From the NCBI GenBank assembly GCA_947561395.2, contig OX387194.1, positions 32,622,036 to 32,686,035 of the forward strand: DNA of 64,000 bases, in the 5' to 3' direction. Both the position numbers and the translations under genes were made by a program. Source of the DNA: Buxus sempervirens. Its lineage: Eukaryota > Streptophyta > Magnoliopsida > Buxales > Buxaceae. The notes under the pieces are model-generated. The model was not told the DNA's origin. It worked only from the letters and a program-made list of their open reading frames with translations, and ran no database searches. Below, one piece after another: positions 11,718-24,975 of this stretch (position 1 is its first letter; each line of letters opens with the position of its first letter).

Positions 11718-12937
11718 TTGAGGATTTGAGCCTTTTGGTGTTTTAGTTCATGTTTTTGATATTTTTGGATTTGCTTACTATTTTGTGTTCTTAAGCATGT
11801 TGGGTATGTTTTAAATCTGAATTATTGTTTAAGAATTCATGGGGGTAGAAACATGCTTAATTTTGATTTATAGGATTGTTTCTAGAAACATGCATAGGGG
11901 AGGTTCGTTTTGCTGAACCATGTTTATTTCTTGCTATATTTTTATAATAGCATGTTTTAATTTTCAGTATGATCTCCATGATGATTTTTTGGTGTATAAC
12001 ATGATCGGATGCTTGCATGATTGGCTGATTTTTATGAGCATGTTTTAGGTGCTATAGGATTGTTTTGTGTATTTGTTTACTTTAAATATGCTTTCATATT
12101 ATGCCTTGGTTTGTTTATGCGTGGCTACGAAAAGAGTGGCAAGGGTTTGGTACGTTGTGAATGCGCCCTATTTTTACAATGTACTGTGCACATTTTATTT
12201 TTTACACAGCCTACCCTTAACCTATAGGAAGTTGAACCCGAATGTGTGTAGCTTAGCGCAACGAGGTCGATACTTCGGAAAGCGAAAGTGAAAACATTCA
12301 CCTTAGAACTTTGGGCTAATGATGTGATGATAACGTGGATCTGTGATTCTGGTCATCACTAGGCTTGAGTGCTAAGTTGCCATTAAGCCAAAACCCAAAA
12401 CCCCTACGCTTGAAGGTGGAGTTACACGTTTTTGGCTAAAGTACACAATTACGTGGGGATATGGGCTTATAATTGTGGGAAGGCCGTTTGCATGGCTTGC
12501 AAGCCAAGGCATAATGCGGATGCCATATTGAAGGTAAACAAGGTAACAAGGTAACCTTAATTTTTGCATTATTTTCATGTCATAGGAGTGTCATGGTGCC
12601 CATTGGTTCGGGATAAAACTGGTCCCCAAAATATGTATGTTTCCTAAAATTGGTGTAGCCCGCCATAGGAAGAGTTTCTAACTCTGTTTAGAATCAATCC
12701 TACCCAATGTTCATACAAGAGGCAACAAAAGGGTACCAAATTCTAGAATATGGTGTCAATTCAGAGGGTACATGTGCCCTCCTAAACATGTGTTTTAGCA
12801 AAAATGCCAAGGTCCACTTTGGGACAGTTTAGAAGCTTTGCAATGGGTGAACCGTATGTTTGGATGAGCAATTAAAGTGATCAAACCATGTAAAAACTGG
12901 GAAAACATAAAAGAGTTCCGTAAAACCGCATTTGATA

Positions 12938-13042
12938 CACGGGCTGGGCTCGTCCGTATTAGTTATACAGGCTGGGTTCGCCCGTGTTTTCCATACGGTC
13001 ACGGCTTGCTCGTAATTTGAATACGGGCAGGGCTGGACCGTA
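12938..13042. promoter_or_regulatory. Palindrome array, W leader (4 units, 28-bp period)
   Basis: Units start at 12938, 12966, 12994 and 13022, exactly 28 bp apart, each arm-spacer-arm of 7-7-7. Examples are TACGGTC-N7-GCTCGTA and TACGGGC-N7-GACCGTA. It is the same motif as the W LTR array but at an internal position ahead of gag. A weak TTTAAATA lies about 70 bp downstream. Confidence 0.7.
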
Positions 13043-13181
13043 CTGTGTATACCGTTTTCGCGGAAAATTCAATTTTAATCAGTTTTTCCCACTAAATCTT
13101 GTTCCTTTAACCTTTAAATAATGATAAAGTGAAATGAGTTTGAATAAAATGCTTCAAAAAAAATGTGAGAGAAAATCCTTT

Positions 13182-13908
13182 GGGCCTCTGAAAGCCTTTG
13201 AATTTCAGACTTTTTCTCAAAAACTCCTTAGGCCTCTGAAAGCCTCTGAATTTCAGACTTTTTCTCAAAAAAATCTCCGGGCCTCTGAAAGCCTTTGAAT
13301 TTCAGACTTTTTCTCAAAAATGTCCCCGGGCCTCTGAAAGCCTTTGAATTTCAGATCTTTTTTCCTTTTGGGCCTCTGAAAGCCTTTGAATTTCAAATCT
13401 TTTTCCTCGGGCCTCTGAAAGCCTTTGAATTTCAGATCTTTTTTCCTTTTGGGCCTCTGAAAGCCTTTGAATTTCAGATCTTCTGGGCCTCTGAAAGCCT
13501 TTGAATTTCAGATCTTTCTCCTTTTGGGCCTCTGAAAGCCTTTGAATTTCAGATCTTCTGGGCCTTTGAAAGCCTTTGAATTTCAGATCTTTCTCCTTTT
13601 GGGCCTCTGAAAGCCTTCTAATTTCAGATCTTTTTCCTCGGGCCTCTGAAAGCCTTTGAATTTCAGACCTTTATCAAAAATCCTTGGGCCACTGAAAGCC
13701 TTTGAATTTCAGACCTTTTACAAAAAAATCCCTGGGCCTCTGAAAGCCTTTGAATTTCAGACATTTTCCAAAAATATCCCTGGGCCTCTGAAAGCCTTTG
13801 AATTTCAGACCTTTTCCAAAAATATCCCTGGGCCTCTGAAAGCCTTTGAATTTCAAACCTTCTCCAAAAAAAATCCCCCCGGGCCTCTGAAAGCCTTTGA
13901 ATTTCAGA
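13182..13908. repeat. Tandem repeat in the W leader, 17 copies with a palindromic core
   Basis: GGGCCTCTGAAAGCC recurs 17 times with spacings of 34 to 51 bp. The strongly conserved core is itself 21 bp and nearly palindromic: CTGAAAG, CCTTTGA, ATTTCAG. The sequence between cores varies in length and composition. The conservation pattern points to the core as the selected or homogenised part. Confidence 0.85.
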
Positions 13909-14147
13909 TCATTTTCTCTTTATTGTGGGACATGTTGGAAGCCCTAGAATATTCCAACAATTCTAAAAAAAAAAAAAAGAAGCAAATAAAAAAACAAAAT
14001 TCAAACTCGTATTCACTCAGCTTGCACAAAGGCATTCCTAGGCATGTGAATGAGATTAATTGGGCACTGATATTTTTTCCCTTATTTTTTGCCAGGTACT
14101 AATACACTTGCAATCATAGCTTCTGTAACCAGATCAAGAGCTCACCC

Positions 14148-17052
14148 ATGAATCCCATTGAGACTGAAGCTGATGCTCCTCACCCAGATATTGTCTTGCT
14201 TCAGGAACAGGTGGTAGGACTAGCCCGAATGCTAGAAAACATACTGTCAGTATAGGCTCAACAAGTGCAAGCCCAGAACCAAGCATCCACTTCCAACCCA
14301 ACACCTCCACCACAAATCAACATTCCACTTCCGGTTCAACCTATTCCTGAACCCATCTACGAACCCACCCCTGAACCTATACTGATCAGGGATGAGACAG
14401 TGGAGTCGGACAAAGCCAAGGAAAAAGAAAGGATGAGGGAAGAAGCTGAAAGGAAATTCATGCACAGACTGGAAATGATCCAAGACGAACTGAGGGAGGT
14501 TAAATGCGTGAACAACTTTGGGGGCACCAATTTTGAAGACCTGTGCCTATACCCCAACGTTAACCTGCCAGCTAAGTTCAAGTGCCCAGACCTAGATAAA
14601 TATGATGGCACTGGCTGCCCCATGAGCCATCTGAAGTTGTACTGCGGTGCCTTATGCCAGTTCAGGCGGGATGAGGGTGTTTTAATTCAGCTCTTCCGAA
14701 GGAGCTTAACTGGAACGGCTCTGAGGTGGTTTGCCACCTTAGACCATGGGAAGATCAAAAGATGGAAGGACTTAGCAGATGCCTTCCTAGCCCAGTACCG
14801 GTTTAATTCAGAAATCGTGCCAGATAGGTACGACATAATGAGAATGAGTAAGGCTAGGGATGAATCCGTGAGACAGTATGCTAAGAGATGGAGGAAGACG
14901 GCCTCTCAGGTCAAGCCACCCACGCTAGAGCAGGAAATGATTTCCACTTTCATCAGTACGCTGGGTCAACCATTCTACAGCCACCTGGTAGGTCAGACCA
15001 CCACTAATTTTGCGGCTTTTGTACAAGTGGCCAATCGAATCGAAGATGGGATAAGGTCGGGTAAAATAATTGACCACTCTGCTATGGTCAGTCAGCAAGA
15101 CCCCAACCTAAAGAAATGAAGTAGGATAAAGAAGAATGGGAACATGAAAGAAGGGGAGGTAAACATGGTACAGCCACCGTCGGGCCCTAACAAACCCATA
15201 CAAATCAACATACCTGCTCATTTTCCTACTCCATCTACCCAGGCCCCCATGAGGGTTAATGTTCCAGCAGCACCCTCAGACCAAAAGAGGGTTTTCACTA
15301 AAGAGGAAAAGGATGCCTATTTCGCAGCAAGGAGAAATAGGGTTTTCACCCCTATTCCAATGACTCCTTCTCAGTTGCTTCCCACCTTATTGCAAGCAGA
15401 GTACATTACTTTAAGAGAACCTAATCCAAATGCATCCAAGGGGAGAAATTTTAACCCCTCATCCACTTGTGATTACCACATGGGTGCACCTGGGCACCCT
15501 ACTGACAAGTGCTGGCCTTTGAAGCATGCCATTCAGGATTTACTGGACCAGAATACCCTGTCTTTTAATACAGGGGTTCCTAATCCTCCCAGAACAGACA
15601 TTGGCCAAAACCCATTGCCTCAGCATCATGGGGTAGGCCCCTCTAATGTCATAGGGGTAATTTCCTCTGATAAAATAACTTTTGACCCATCCCAGTTAAT
15701 TGCTCCTATAGGGACAACGGTCAAGGTTTATTTTGACAGAATAAATAAGGAAACAGAAATAAATATGGTTTCAAAAGGAAATGATCGTGCTACTAAGAGC
15801 ATTAGCTCTGCTTTAAACCGAGCCTCCTCCCTCATGGCCCAAGTAAACATTGCAAAGCCGCCTTTGGTTATCAATTGCAGTCCATCCATCCATTTTTCAC
15901 CCATTCAGTCAAAACCACCACTGGTCATAAATTGTTACCACCTTAATGCATCAGTCACTTCTGCAACCCCTCAACCAAAACAGGGTCCACCATTGGTTGT
16001 TGATATCCCTCTCACTCAAATTTCACCATCCAAGTCCAAACTTCCTCCCTTGGTGATAAATGTCCCTAAGCCTTCCTACTCTGAATCGGCTGTACCATGG
16101 AACTACAGTGAAGGCTATACCACTACATTCCCTGCAGCTGAGGCAGAAAGCAAGAAAGAAGTAAACCTCATGATGAGGTCGAGAAAATGTGTAGGGGTGG
16201 AAGAAAAGCAAAAGGAGATAGAAAAAGAAAAGGAAGAAGAGAAAAATAAAGGAAAGGCCAATGTAGGGGAAGATGCCCCTCAGGTAACTAACAATGAGGC
16301 TGCTGATCTCATTAAGTTAATTAAAAAGAGTAAGTTCAACATTGTCGAGCAGCTGAACAAAGTCCCTGCCCAGATCTCAATACTGGGCTTATTGTTAAAT
16401 TCTGAAAAACATAGGGACTCCTTGTTAAGGATACTTCAGGGGGCCCATGTGCCTAAAAACATTGAACCAGACCAACTAGGCCGGATGGTTGGGCAGATTT
16501 TATCCCACAATGTTATAACTTTTTCAGAGACTGAAATCAGCCCAGCAGGGTACCATCATGTTGACCCTTTGCACATAGCTGTGCTTAGTAAGGGTTGCAT
16601 GATAGCCCGGGTTTTAATTGATAATGGGTCGGCTCTAAATGTCTGCCCATTAATAACCTTTGTTAAGCTCGGTGTAGAGCAAAATAAAATCAAACAAAAT
16701 GGAAGAATCATAAGAGCATTTGACAGCTCCAAAACACAATCCCTAAGGGAGGTTGAACTGCCGGTCACAATTGGACCGTATATTTTTAACATCACATTTG
16801 AAGTAATGGATATACCCGCAGCCTTCAACTTACTCCTAGGAAGGCCGTGGATTCATACAGCTAGGGCTATACCATCTACCCTCCACCAAAGAGTCAAATA
16901 TATCAGAGGGCAAAAGGTAATTACTGTCCTAATTGAAAATTTGGTTCCTCCCATGTGGTCCCCTGATGTACCCTACATAAACATGGAAATGACTGCTAAC
17001 AAGATGGCATTTCACTCTTTCCAGTTTGAAACTGTGAATTTTATACCTGGGG
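14148..17052 (+). pseudogene. W gag-protease region (interrupted by element A)
   Basis: The frame starts at ATG 14148 (MNPIETEAD). A TAG at 14253 and a TGA at 15117 interrupt it, but it is otherwise one frame to 17052. Gag holds the retrotransposon core (KYDGTGCPMSHLKLYC; ALRWFATLDHGKIKRWKDLA). A nucleocapsid-like finger follows (CDYHMGAPGHPTDKCWPLKH), in the CxxH..H..C form seen in Tat/Ogre gags. The aspartic protease has LIDNGSALNVCP and LLLGRPWIH. A proline-rich linker with repeated PPLVI motifs lies between gag and protease. The frame breaks at PGG, where A is inserted, and continues at 20681. Both early stops can be read as C-to-T changes (CAG, CGA), so the ancestral protein was probably a single gag-pro-pol. 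Confidence 0.85.
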
Positions 17053-18045
17053 GGTGTGCGCGCCTGACTTTTGGTCGCACGGGTAGAAACGGGAATTTGG
17101 AGTCGCCACCCGCCTGATAGGGTGCAGGCGGACACCTGAGTGCCTAGATTAGTCTATTTTGGGCTTTGGTCTGCGGCTTGAGATTCTAAGTCGGGGTCTC
17201 GGTTGTGGTCTGGGGAAGTCCGTAGACACCCTAGTCCACCCCATCGGATGACGGGTCCCGTGGGTTCCCTGGTTTGAGTCAGCTTGCTTTGGTCTCTCAC
17301 CCGATCCCTAATTCGATATGCAAATTGGTTAAGTCTGTCGGGACCACTTGAGTGGTGTGGATCCCTTTAAATTGATTTTATCTTGTTTTACTTAAGTTGT
17401 CTGAGTCTGTTTGGGTGAGCCCCGTTGGAAGGCCCACGATGTCCTTGGTGGGCTTGACTAAGCCCATGCACCCTTGGTGGGCCTCTGTCTAGTCCTAGGA
17501 GGCCCTTTGGGCTTTGGTTAAGTGTGTTGGTTTTATTTTAATTGTTCAAATTTGACACTTAAGTGACTGCCAACAGGATTTTATCTTTACTTAAATTTTC
17601 CAAGGTGAGTCGGATATTGGGCTTGGGGCCCATAGTCCAAAGGTAGGGTTGAAAGCCCAAGTTCTAGAAGTATAGGGTTTGCACCCTAACTTGGTTAATT
17701 AGTGGGCTTTGGTGGGCCCGATAGGCCCTAGCCCTTGGTCTCGGCCAAACCACACAATTCAAACATGACATTCCACGAGACAAAATCCGGGTGGGCCGCA
17801 TTGGGTTTGGCCCGCCCGATTCAATTAGTTCATTTTACTTAACTTGCTTATTTGCATGCTTTTGGATTTATCGGGCTTAGTGGGCCCCGTTGAAAGGCCC
17901 ACGGGTATTCCGAGTTGGACCGGCGGTCCATGTCCCAAGTTGGGTTCCCGGGTGGCCCGGAAACCCTGTTGGTTCATTCGGTTTTGTTGAAAATGGCATG
18001 GAAATTCAACAAGGACCAAAAGGACATAAAAATTGCATTTCTGTC

Positions 18046-18113
18046 GTGTATCCGGCCTTAGTTGCCGGATACACATGGGCCACAGGTGATCCGGCCTGAG
18101 TTGCTGGATCACC
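18046..18113. promoter_or_regulatory. Distal palindrome array of LTR A (2 units, 39-bp period)
   Basis: Two 11-7-11 units: GTGTATCCGGC-N7-GCCGGATACAC (perfect) at 18046 and GGTGATCCGGC-N7-GCTGGATCACC at 18085. The outer arm bases differ between units but still pair within each unit. Confidence 0.75.
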
Positions 18114-19872
18114 CTGCGATGGGCTTTTTTGGAGTTTGGCCATTTGGGGTTGCTTCCAGGGGTTCCTGGGGGCTTTCTATAAGTCATGTGAGCCCCTAAG
18201 TGGGCCCACACAGGTTCAGGTTTGGGGGGAAGCCTCCTTTGACTTCCTTTTGGGTCTCTTAGCTAGGCAAGGGAGATAGCCAGGGTGCATGGGCCTGCTG
18301 CTTCACTTCTTTCCAGCAACCAGCAACATGGACTTGTTGTTGTCCAAGGGATCTCACGTATGCTAAAACCAGAAAACTTTAAAGGCAAGAATGACATGCT
18401 TTGACACATCAGAACATCAAACTCAAAAGGAAGGAAGAACATGCACTCATGCCCAAAAGGTAAGATAAAGAAGTTAGCATGATACAAGAACATGGCTGTA
18501 GGTTAAGGTGTTATGTTTGGAAATCAAGGTAAAGAAATATAAAGGAAAGGGAAATGGGGTTCCTTCTCATGGGGTGTTGCTTGGTGCTGGAAAACCTACT
18601 AAGGACAGCAGTAGCACCAAGGCCCCCTACTGTCCTCGGTGGTAACCTACATAGGTCAGTACAAAGGGGATGGGGGTGAGGGAAACATGCCTATTGTATC
18701 ATCAAATCAGCAAGTAAAAAAAAAGCAAACAAGGGCATATCAGGACAGTAGACAGTAAAGGGCTGGGGGAGCATACATATTAGCACAAAAACAGTAGGCA
18801 AAGCGAGGAGAAAAAAACACACACTCATGAAGGTGATGGCCTGCTGGAGGTTCAGGGACAGCAACAAACAACAAGGATTTGTTGCTGTCCCTGGCAGCAG
18901 TTGGCAAGGATCTTGGGAAGGCTTGCAAAGCAAACTTAAAGGGAGGTGAAGGGGATCATGCTCATAAGATCTTTCTCCCCTGGTTCGAACACCATAAGCC
19001 TGGTGTGCAAATCAACTTTACTAAAAAGGAAATGGGGTGCTGCTGCTGCCGCCAACAGCAACCCCAAAAAGTGCCTCACATACCTACTAGTTTAACATAA
19101 AAAGAGGGAGATCATGCTCATATTCAAAGGAGCATGCTCCATGCTCAATAAACATGTCAACACATGCAAACATATACATTTCACCATCATTAACATGCTC
19201 AAAACAGCAACTTATTAGACGGAAAAGCAAACCAACAATAAGGGTGAAGAGGGGGGATTACGTTGGGGTACATTAGATGAGATGAAAGAGGAACATGCCC
19301 CTCTAAAAATGGCACAACCTACTGCTGGAAACCCAAACCAAGCCAGCACCTTATCTTGGACTCTTGACCCACTTTTAAGAACTAAAAACTTCCTCTCCCT
19401 CACCCCAAAACCGAACGTGAGGTCCCCTTCACCATTAGAGACCTCCATGTGATGGAATGGAGAAATAACACATGCTAGGACTTCATGGGAGAAGGTCCAG
19501 ACCAAGAGAGAAAAAAAAACCAGCTGGGTGAATCTTTAAAAAAAAACCTCATTTCAATATATGTTAAAGCAAATGTATCCAGGAACCTCACCTGGGGTTG
19601 CTTGAGCCTTGGAGTAGGGGGGAGTCACCTCTTTGAAGTTGGACAACAACTGAGGCTTGCTTCTCCTTGCACCAACAGCACTTGCTCCTCTTCTTCTTGG
19701 AGTGTAAGTGAAGGAGAGAAGGAAAAGAAGGGTGGGAGCTCTTTTGATGATCTAGGGGAGTGGTGGAGGCAAATAGGGTTGAAAAGGGAAGGATTCGGAC
19801 CAACACAGGTGGGGGAAGAAGGCTCAAAAACAACCAAGGGAGCCAACCCCGGGCAAGGGGGCTGCTATTGGC

Positions 19873-19879
19873 TTTTATA
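19873..19879 (-). promoter_or_regulatory. TATA box of LTR A
   Basis: The minus strand reads CTATAAAAGC immediately downstream of the palindrome array in LTR orientation. It fixes the orientation of A. Confidence 0.65.
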
Positions 19880-19890
19880 GTGCTTTTTTT

Positions 19891-20136
19891 TGTATCCGAT
19901 GAACAGTGCCGGATACACTATGTCCTATGTGTATCCGGCCTCCAAGGCCGGATACACTAAGGGTTATTTTGTATCCGGCATTAAATGTCGGATACAAAAC
20001 ATAATTATTCGTAAAATTAATGCCGCCGCGAATCTGTCGGAGAATCGGCGCGAATCTCGTCGAGCAAATCTTTGTATCCGGCATTTGAGTCCGGATATGA
20101 AGAGGAGCAAGTGTATCCGGCATATTTGGGCGGATA
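19891..20136. promoter_or_regulatory. Promoter-proximal palindrome array of LTR A
   Basis: Five units with TATCCGG-type arms and 7-bp spacers centred near 19904, 19943, 19983, 20086 and 20125. Spacing is 39-40 bp within the groups of three and two, with a 103-bp gap between groups. The low-coordinate edge is 11 bp from the minus-strand TATA box. Confidence 0.75.
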
Positions 20137-20680
20137 AAAATCAAAAAATTACGGATTTGTCCCTCGACTTGACCGATTCGACCGATTTGACACTTTTGGA
20201 TATCTACGGATTGCCCCGTACGAATTTTTGTTTAGTCCCTGGGATATTTATCAAGTTTTGATATTTAGAGATTAACCCTTGAGATATTTTGCTGCCACGT
20301 GTGCAGTTTCCCGCTCCGCAACTCAGAAACTTCGACAGCTCATATCTCCTTCATCCGAACTCCGATTTGAGCAAACTCAATTGCGTTAGACTCGTATCGG
20401 AACCCTCTATTTAATGACATAGTGCTAAGCACTTGGCACGGGGTTTGAGGAAAAGTCAACTTTCGGCTCTCCCTCAAGTTTGACCAGCCCACCGAACAAT
20501 CATCCGGACTCCGATTCCAGCAAACTCAGTTGCGTTGGACTCGTGTCGGGATTCTCCATCCATTGAGATAAAGCAAGGTGACCAATTTTCACTTGACCAA
20601 AAAGTCAATTTTCCACCCCTTATGGTTTGACTTTATTTCTGGTTTTTCTGGGAGCGCAAAAATGAGGTACTTACATGGGG

Positions 20681-23600
20681 TATCAGGAAAAAGAAGGAAA
20701 GTTGACCTGTGCTGAGAAAATGGTCAAGAATGTGCTGGAAAAGTAAAAATTTCACCCTGGAAAAGGTCTGGGGGTTAACCTGCAAGGAATGATAGAACCG
20801 GTAATGGTTAAGAAGATGGTCCACAGAGCAGGACTGGGGTCCAGACCAAGGAATTGGAGAAGACAGAAAGAAATGGAAGACATGAAATTCCCTCACATCA
20901 GGGAAACTTTTCCAAAGCTTTCTCATATGATTCAGCTGTCTCCTCCTGAGGATCAGTCCAAACCCCCATACTATAACATCAACCCATTCCAGAAACCCAA
21001 GTCCTCAACTGTGCAACTATATGTTCCACCTTCACCTCCACAAGCATTGGGTGGGCCTGTGCCACATACAGAACAGGAGCATGATTTTTCTGAGGACATT
21101 GGAGCCTTTTTTGCCATGACAGAAGGCAACCAAGAAGAAGTAGCAGAGGAGCTACCTTTTATTGATTGAGCTGCAGTAGAAGTTCCATCTGGGACCAGCC
21201 CTATAGAAGAAGTAGGCAATGCAACTCACCCAGTACTGGTGATTTTGGATGCGGACCCTGAGCTTGAGGAGCAAGCTTGTATCCCTGCCCCAGATTCTTT
21301 TATTCTGAACAATTGGGAGGAAACTCCCCTTACTTTTGAAGTCGCGTTTGTTTGGCAAACAGACATGGCTTCCAAAAAAAAACTCCATTAGTGGAATACC
21401 CTTTTCCTAAAGGTTTTAATGAGCCTTCGTCTTCAGGGAAAGATTTTGTAGAAGGCTCTCAAAAAACACAAAAAGATTTTTCAATTTTTTATAGAAAAGA
21501 TAAATTTTTCAAAAAGGTCCAAACCACTTATGACCCCTTTAAGCAAACGGAATTGGATCAGGTTAAGTATGACTTCGACCTCGAACTCGAGTTTGACCTA
21601 ATGGGGGTTGAAGAAGAGACCGAAGACGAAGAAGACGACCCTCCAAAAGAAATCACATATCAATTGGAGCATCATGAAAAGGGGGTCCAACCCAATATTG
21701 AAGAGACCATATCAATAAACTTAGGGACCGAAGATGACCCAAAAATAGTAAAGATTGGGGTATGCCTATCTGAGGTACAGCGTGATGAAATGATACGATT
21801 TTTGGTTGATTATGAAGATGTATTTGCATGGTCGTATCAGGATATGCCAGGGTTAGACACGGACATGGTTGTGCATAGGCTACCCATTCTACCAGATGTC
21901 AAGCCAGTTAAGCAGAAACTGAGAAGGTTAAAACCAGAATGGACATTGAAGGTCAAAGATGAAGTGGTTCAGCAATTCCAAGCTGGATTCTTGGCGGTCT
22001 CCACGTACCCTGAATGGCTTGCAAATATAGTACCAGTGCCAAAGAAGGATGGAAAGGTCCGAATGTGCGTAGACTACAGAGACTTGAATAAGGCAAGCCC
22101 AAAGGATGATTTTCCACTCCCACACATCGACATATTGGTGGACAACACCGCTGTACATAGCCTGTTTTCATTCATGGACGAGTTTTCTGGGTACAATCAA
22201 ATTAAGATGGCTAAGGAGGACCAAGAAAAACAACCTTCATTACACCTTGGGGTACCTTCCACTACACTGTCATGCCATTTGGGCTTAAAAACGCCGGGGC
22301 AACCTACCAACGGGCCATGACAGCATTATTCCACGACATGATCCATAAGGAGATAGAGGTCTATGTGGATGATATGATAGCCAAATCATGTGAAGAAGAA
22401 GACCATTTGATCAACTTAAAGAAGGTGTTTGACCAGCTCAGGAAATATAGTCTAAGGCTTAACCCTGCGAAATGTGTCTTTGGGGCTACATCAGGAAAAT
22501 TATTGGGCTTTATAGTAAGCAGGAAGGGAATTGAGATTGACCCAGCTAAAGCTAAAGCAATCATTGAAATGCCATCACCTAGAACGGAGACGGAAGTTCG
22601 TGGTTTTCTTGGAAGGATTCAGTATATAAGCCGGTTCATAGCACAGCTCACCGCTATCTGTGAACCAATTTTCAAGTTTCTAAAAAAGAATAACCCAACA
22701 GTCTGGAATGACAATTGCCAAGAAGCCTTGACACAATAAAGGAATATTTATTGAACCCACCTGTGCTAGTGCCACCAACTCCAGGAAGACCATTAATTTT
22801 ATACTTGTCAGTTTTGGAGACGTCAATGGGGTGTGTCTTGGGGCAGCATGACGATACAGGTAGAAAGGAAAGGGCGATTTACTACCTAAGCAAGAAATTT
22901 ACAGAATATGAAGCAAAGTATTCTCCTTTGGAAAAGACTTGTTGTGCTTTAGTGTGGGCAACTCAGAGACTGATACATTATTTCCTTAGTCATTCCACCT
23001 TATTGATATCCCGAATGGACCCTTTGAAGTATCTATTTGAGAAACCAACTTTAACTGGCAGAACAGCAAAGTGGCAGTTGTTACTCTCTGAATTTGACCT
23101 CACCTATATCACACAAAAAGCCATTAAGGGACAAGCCATTGCTGATCACTTAGCTGCACACCCTTTACCAGAATACCAACCCTTGAAGACTAATTTCCCT
23201 GATGAGGTAATCCTGTTTACTGAAGAAGAAGAAGGGGAAAGCTCATGACAAATGTTCTTTGATGGGGCCGCCAATATGAATGGAAATGGAATAGGGGTTG
23301 TTTTGATCAAACCAGATGGGGTTCACATCCCAATCGCAGTGAAGTTAAGGTTCTAATGCACAAACAATACAGCAGAATATGAAGCATGCATAATTGGGTT
23401 GCAAGCTGCCTTAAACCACGAAGTAGAGGAACTTGAAGTATATGAAGATTCGAGTCTTATCATATTCCAAACAACTGGTGAATGGAAAACTAAGGATCAC
23501 AAACTGATCCCCTATCACCAGTATTTGGAAGAAATAAGCACCAAATTCACTCGAATTTCCTTTAATTATATGCTAAGGGCCAAAAATCAGTTTGCGGATG

Positions 23601-24975
23601 CTTTAGCAACATTGGCTTCAATGGTCAGTATGCCAGAAGGTGTTGATATTAGACCACTGGAAATTGAAGTCAGAGATGAACTAGCTTATTGCCTTGTTCT
23701 AGAAGAAACCCAGAAGAAGAAGTACCATGGTTTCAAAATATTAAGAACTTCCTAAATGATCGGAGTTTGCCAGAAAATATCACTTCTACAGAGAAAAGAA
23801 CAATACAGAGGTTAGCAGGACAGTTCTTATTAAGTGGTGGGCAGTTGTACAAAAGATCACACAATGATATACTACTTAGATGTGTTGCCAAGACCGAGTC
23901 AGAAAGGTTAGTTAAAACTGTACATGGAGGAGTGTGTGGACCCTATATGAACAGGCACATGCTTGCCAAGAAGATTCTGCGATTGGGATATTACTGGTCA
24001 ACTATGGAGCACGATTGCTATATACATGTTAAAAGGTGTCATTTATGCCAAGTGTATGCTGATAATAAAAATGCACCCCCAAGTGAATTGCACAACATGA
24101 CATCTCCATGGCCCTTCTCCATGTGGGGTATAGACGTCATTGGAATGATCTCTCCAAAGGCATCAAATGGACACAAGTTTATACTTGTAGCAATTGATTA
24201 CTTCACCAAGTGGGTAAAGGCAGCTTCATATGCAAACATTACAAGTAGCCACGTTCTGAAATTCTTGAAGCACAATATCATTTGTCGCTATGGTTTGCCA
24301 AGTGCCATAGTATCAGACAATGCTTCAAACCTTAAGAACAAGGACATGAGGAAGATGTGTGAACAGTTTCAGATCACCCACCACAAGTCAGCTCCGTACA
24401 GACTAAAGATGAATGGGGCAGTGGAAGCAACAAATAAGAACATAAAGAAGAACATTCAGAAGATGGTAGTAAGTTTCAAAGATTGGCATGAAATGCTACC
24501 ACTTGCTCTACATGCTTACAGAACCTCGATTCGGACTTTTACAGGGGCAACCCCGTATTCTTTAGTATATGGGATGGAAGCGGTTTTACCAGTAGAAGTA
24601 GAAATCTCTTCATTAAGAGTGCTAATGGAAGCTAAATTAGAAGAAGCTGAATGAATACAGTCAAGACATAATCAACTCAATTTAATAGAGGAAAAGCGTT
24701 TGAAGGCGCTTTGTCATGGCCAATTGTATCAAAAGAGAATGGCCAGGGTTTACAATAAGAAGGTAAAGCCCAGAACTTTCCAAGAAGGAAATTTAATATT
24801 GAAGAAAATTTTACCCTTTTTGGAGGACCCTCGTGGAAAATTCAAACCAAATTGGGAAGGACCTTATGTGGTCAAGAAGGTCCTGTCAGGGGGTGCTCTC
24901 ATCTTAACAGAAATGGATGGGAAGGATTTTCCTGAGCCAATTAATTTTGACGCAGTAAAGAGATATTTTCCTTGA
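20681..24975 (+). pseudogene. W pol: reverse transcriptase, two RNase H domains, integrase
   Basis: It continues the W polyprotein after A. First is a linker ending in GKGLG..LQGM (about 20760). RT follows at 21750-22700 with VPVPKKDGKVRMCVDYRDLN, MPFGLKNAGATYQR and the catalytic YVDDM. The first RNase H (22780-23160) includes YLSKKFTEYEAKYSPLEKTC. A second RNase H (23250-23640) has FFDGAA, NNTAEYEA and RAKNQFADALA; this doubled arrangement is a Tat hallmark. Integrase has an HHCC region ending CHLCQ and a DDE core with D in WGIDVIG, D in IVSDNAS and E in NGAVEATN. The C-terminal part ends FDAVKRYFP. Damage includes stops near 20729, 21167, 22737, 23246, 23354 and 24652 and frameshifts near 21375 and 22230. 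No active enzyme is expected. Confidence 0.9.

Larger units (their letters stand above)
11718..14147 (+). other. Long untranslated leader of W
   Basis: About 2.4 kb separates the PBS from the gag start. Apart from the palindrome array (12938-13042) and a 17-copy repeat (13182-13908) I see no convincing gene. Some Ogre elements have an extra ORF before gag, but none is recognisable here. The open frames across the 17-copy repeat are by-products of the repeat unit. Confidence 0.6.
17055..20675 (-). mobile_element. Solo LTR A, nested in the W polyprotein gene
   Basis: This 3.6-kb block is bounded by TGTGCGCGCC and GGTACTTACA, with TGGGG on both sides (17048-17052 and 20676-20680; two extra G at 17053-17054). 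Removing it rejoins the W polyprotein. The TATA box and the U5-like end (PBS-like TGGCGACTCC, 17099-17108 on the minus strand) give minus orientation, so the LTR reads TGTAAGTACC...GCGCACA. It has no coding capacity. It carries palindrome arrays at 18046-18113 and 19891-20136. About 148-152-bp repeats containing AGCAAACTCA lie at 20340-20600. B-E are related. Confidence 0.85.

Noticed and set aside
13295..14102. Repetitive PLKAFEFQ-type proteins
   Set aside because: They are read through the leader tandem repeat; unit lengths vary without keeping frame.
17055..20675. Element A as a DNA transposon with short terminal inverted repeats
   Set aside because: TG..CA ends, 5-bp duplication, an internal TATA box and a U5-like PBS motif fit a solo LTR better, and no transposase is present.
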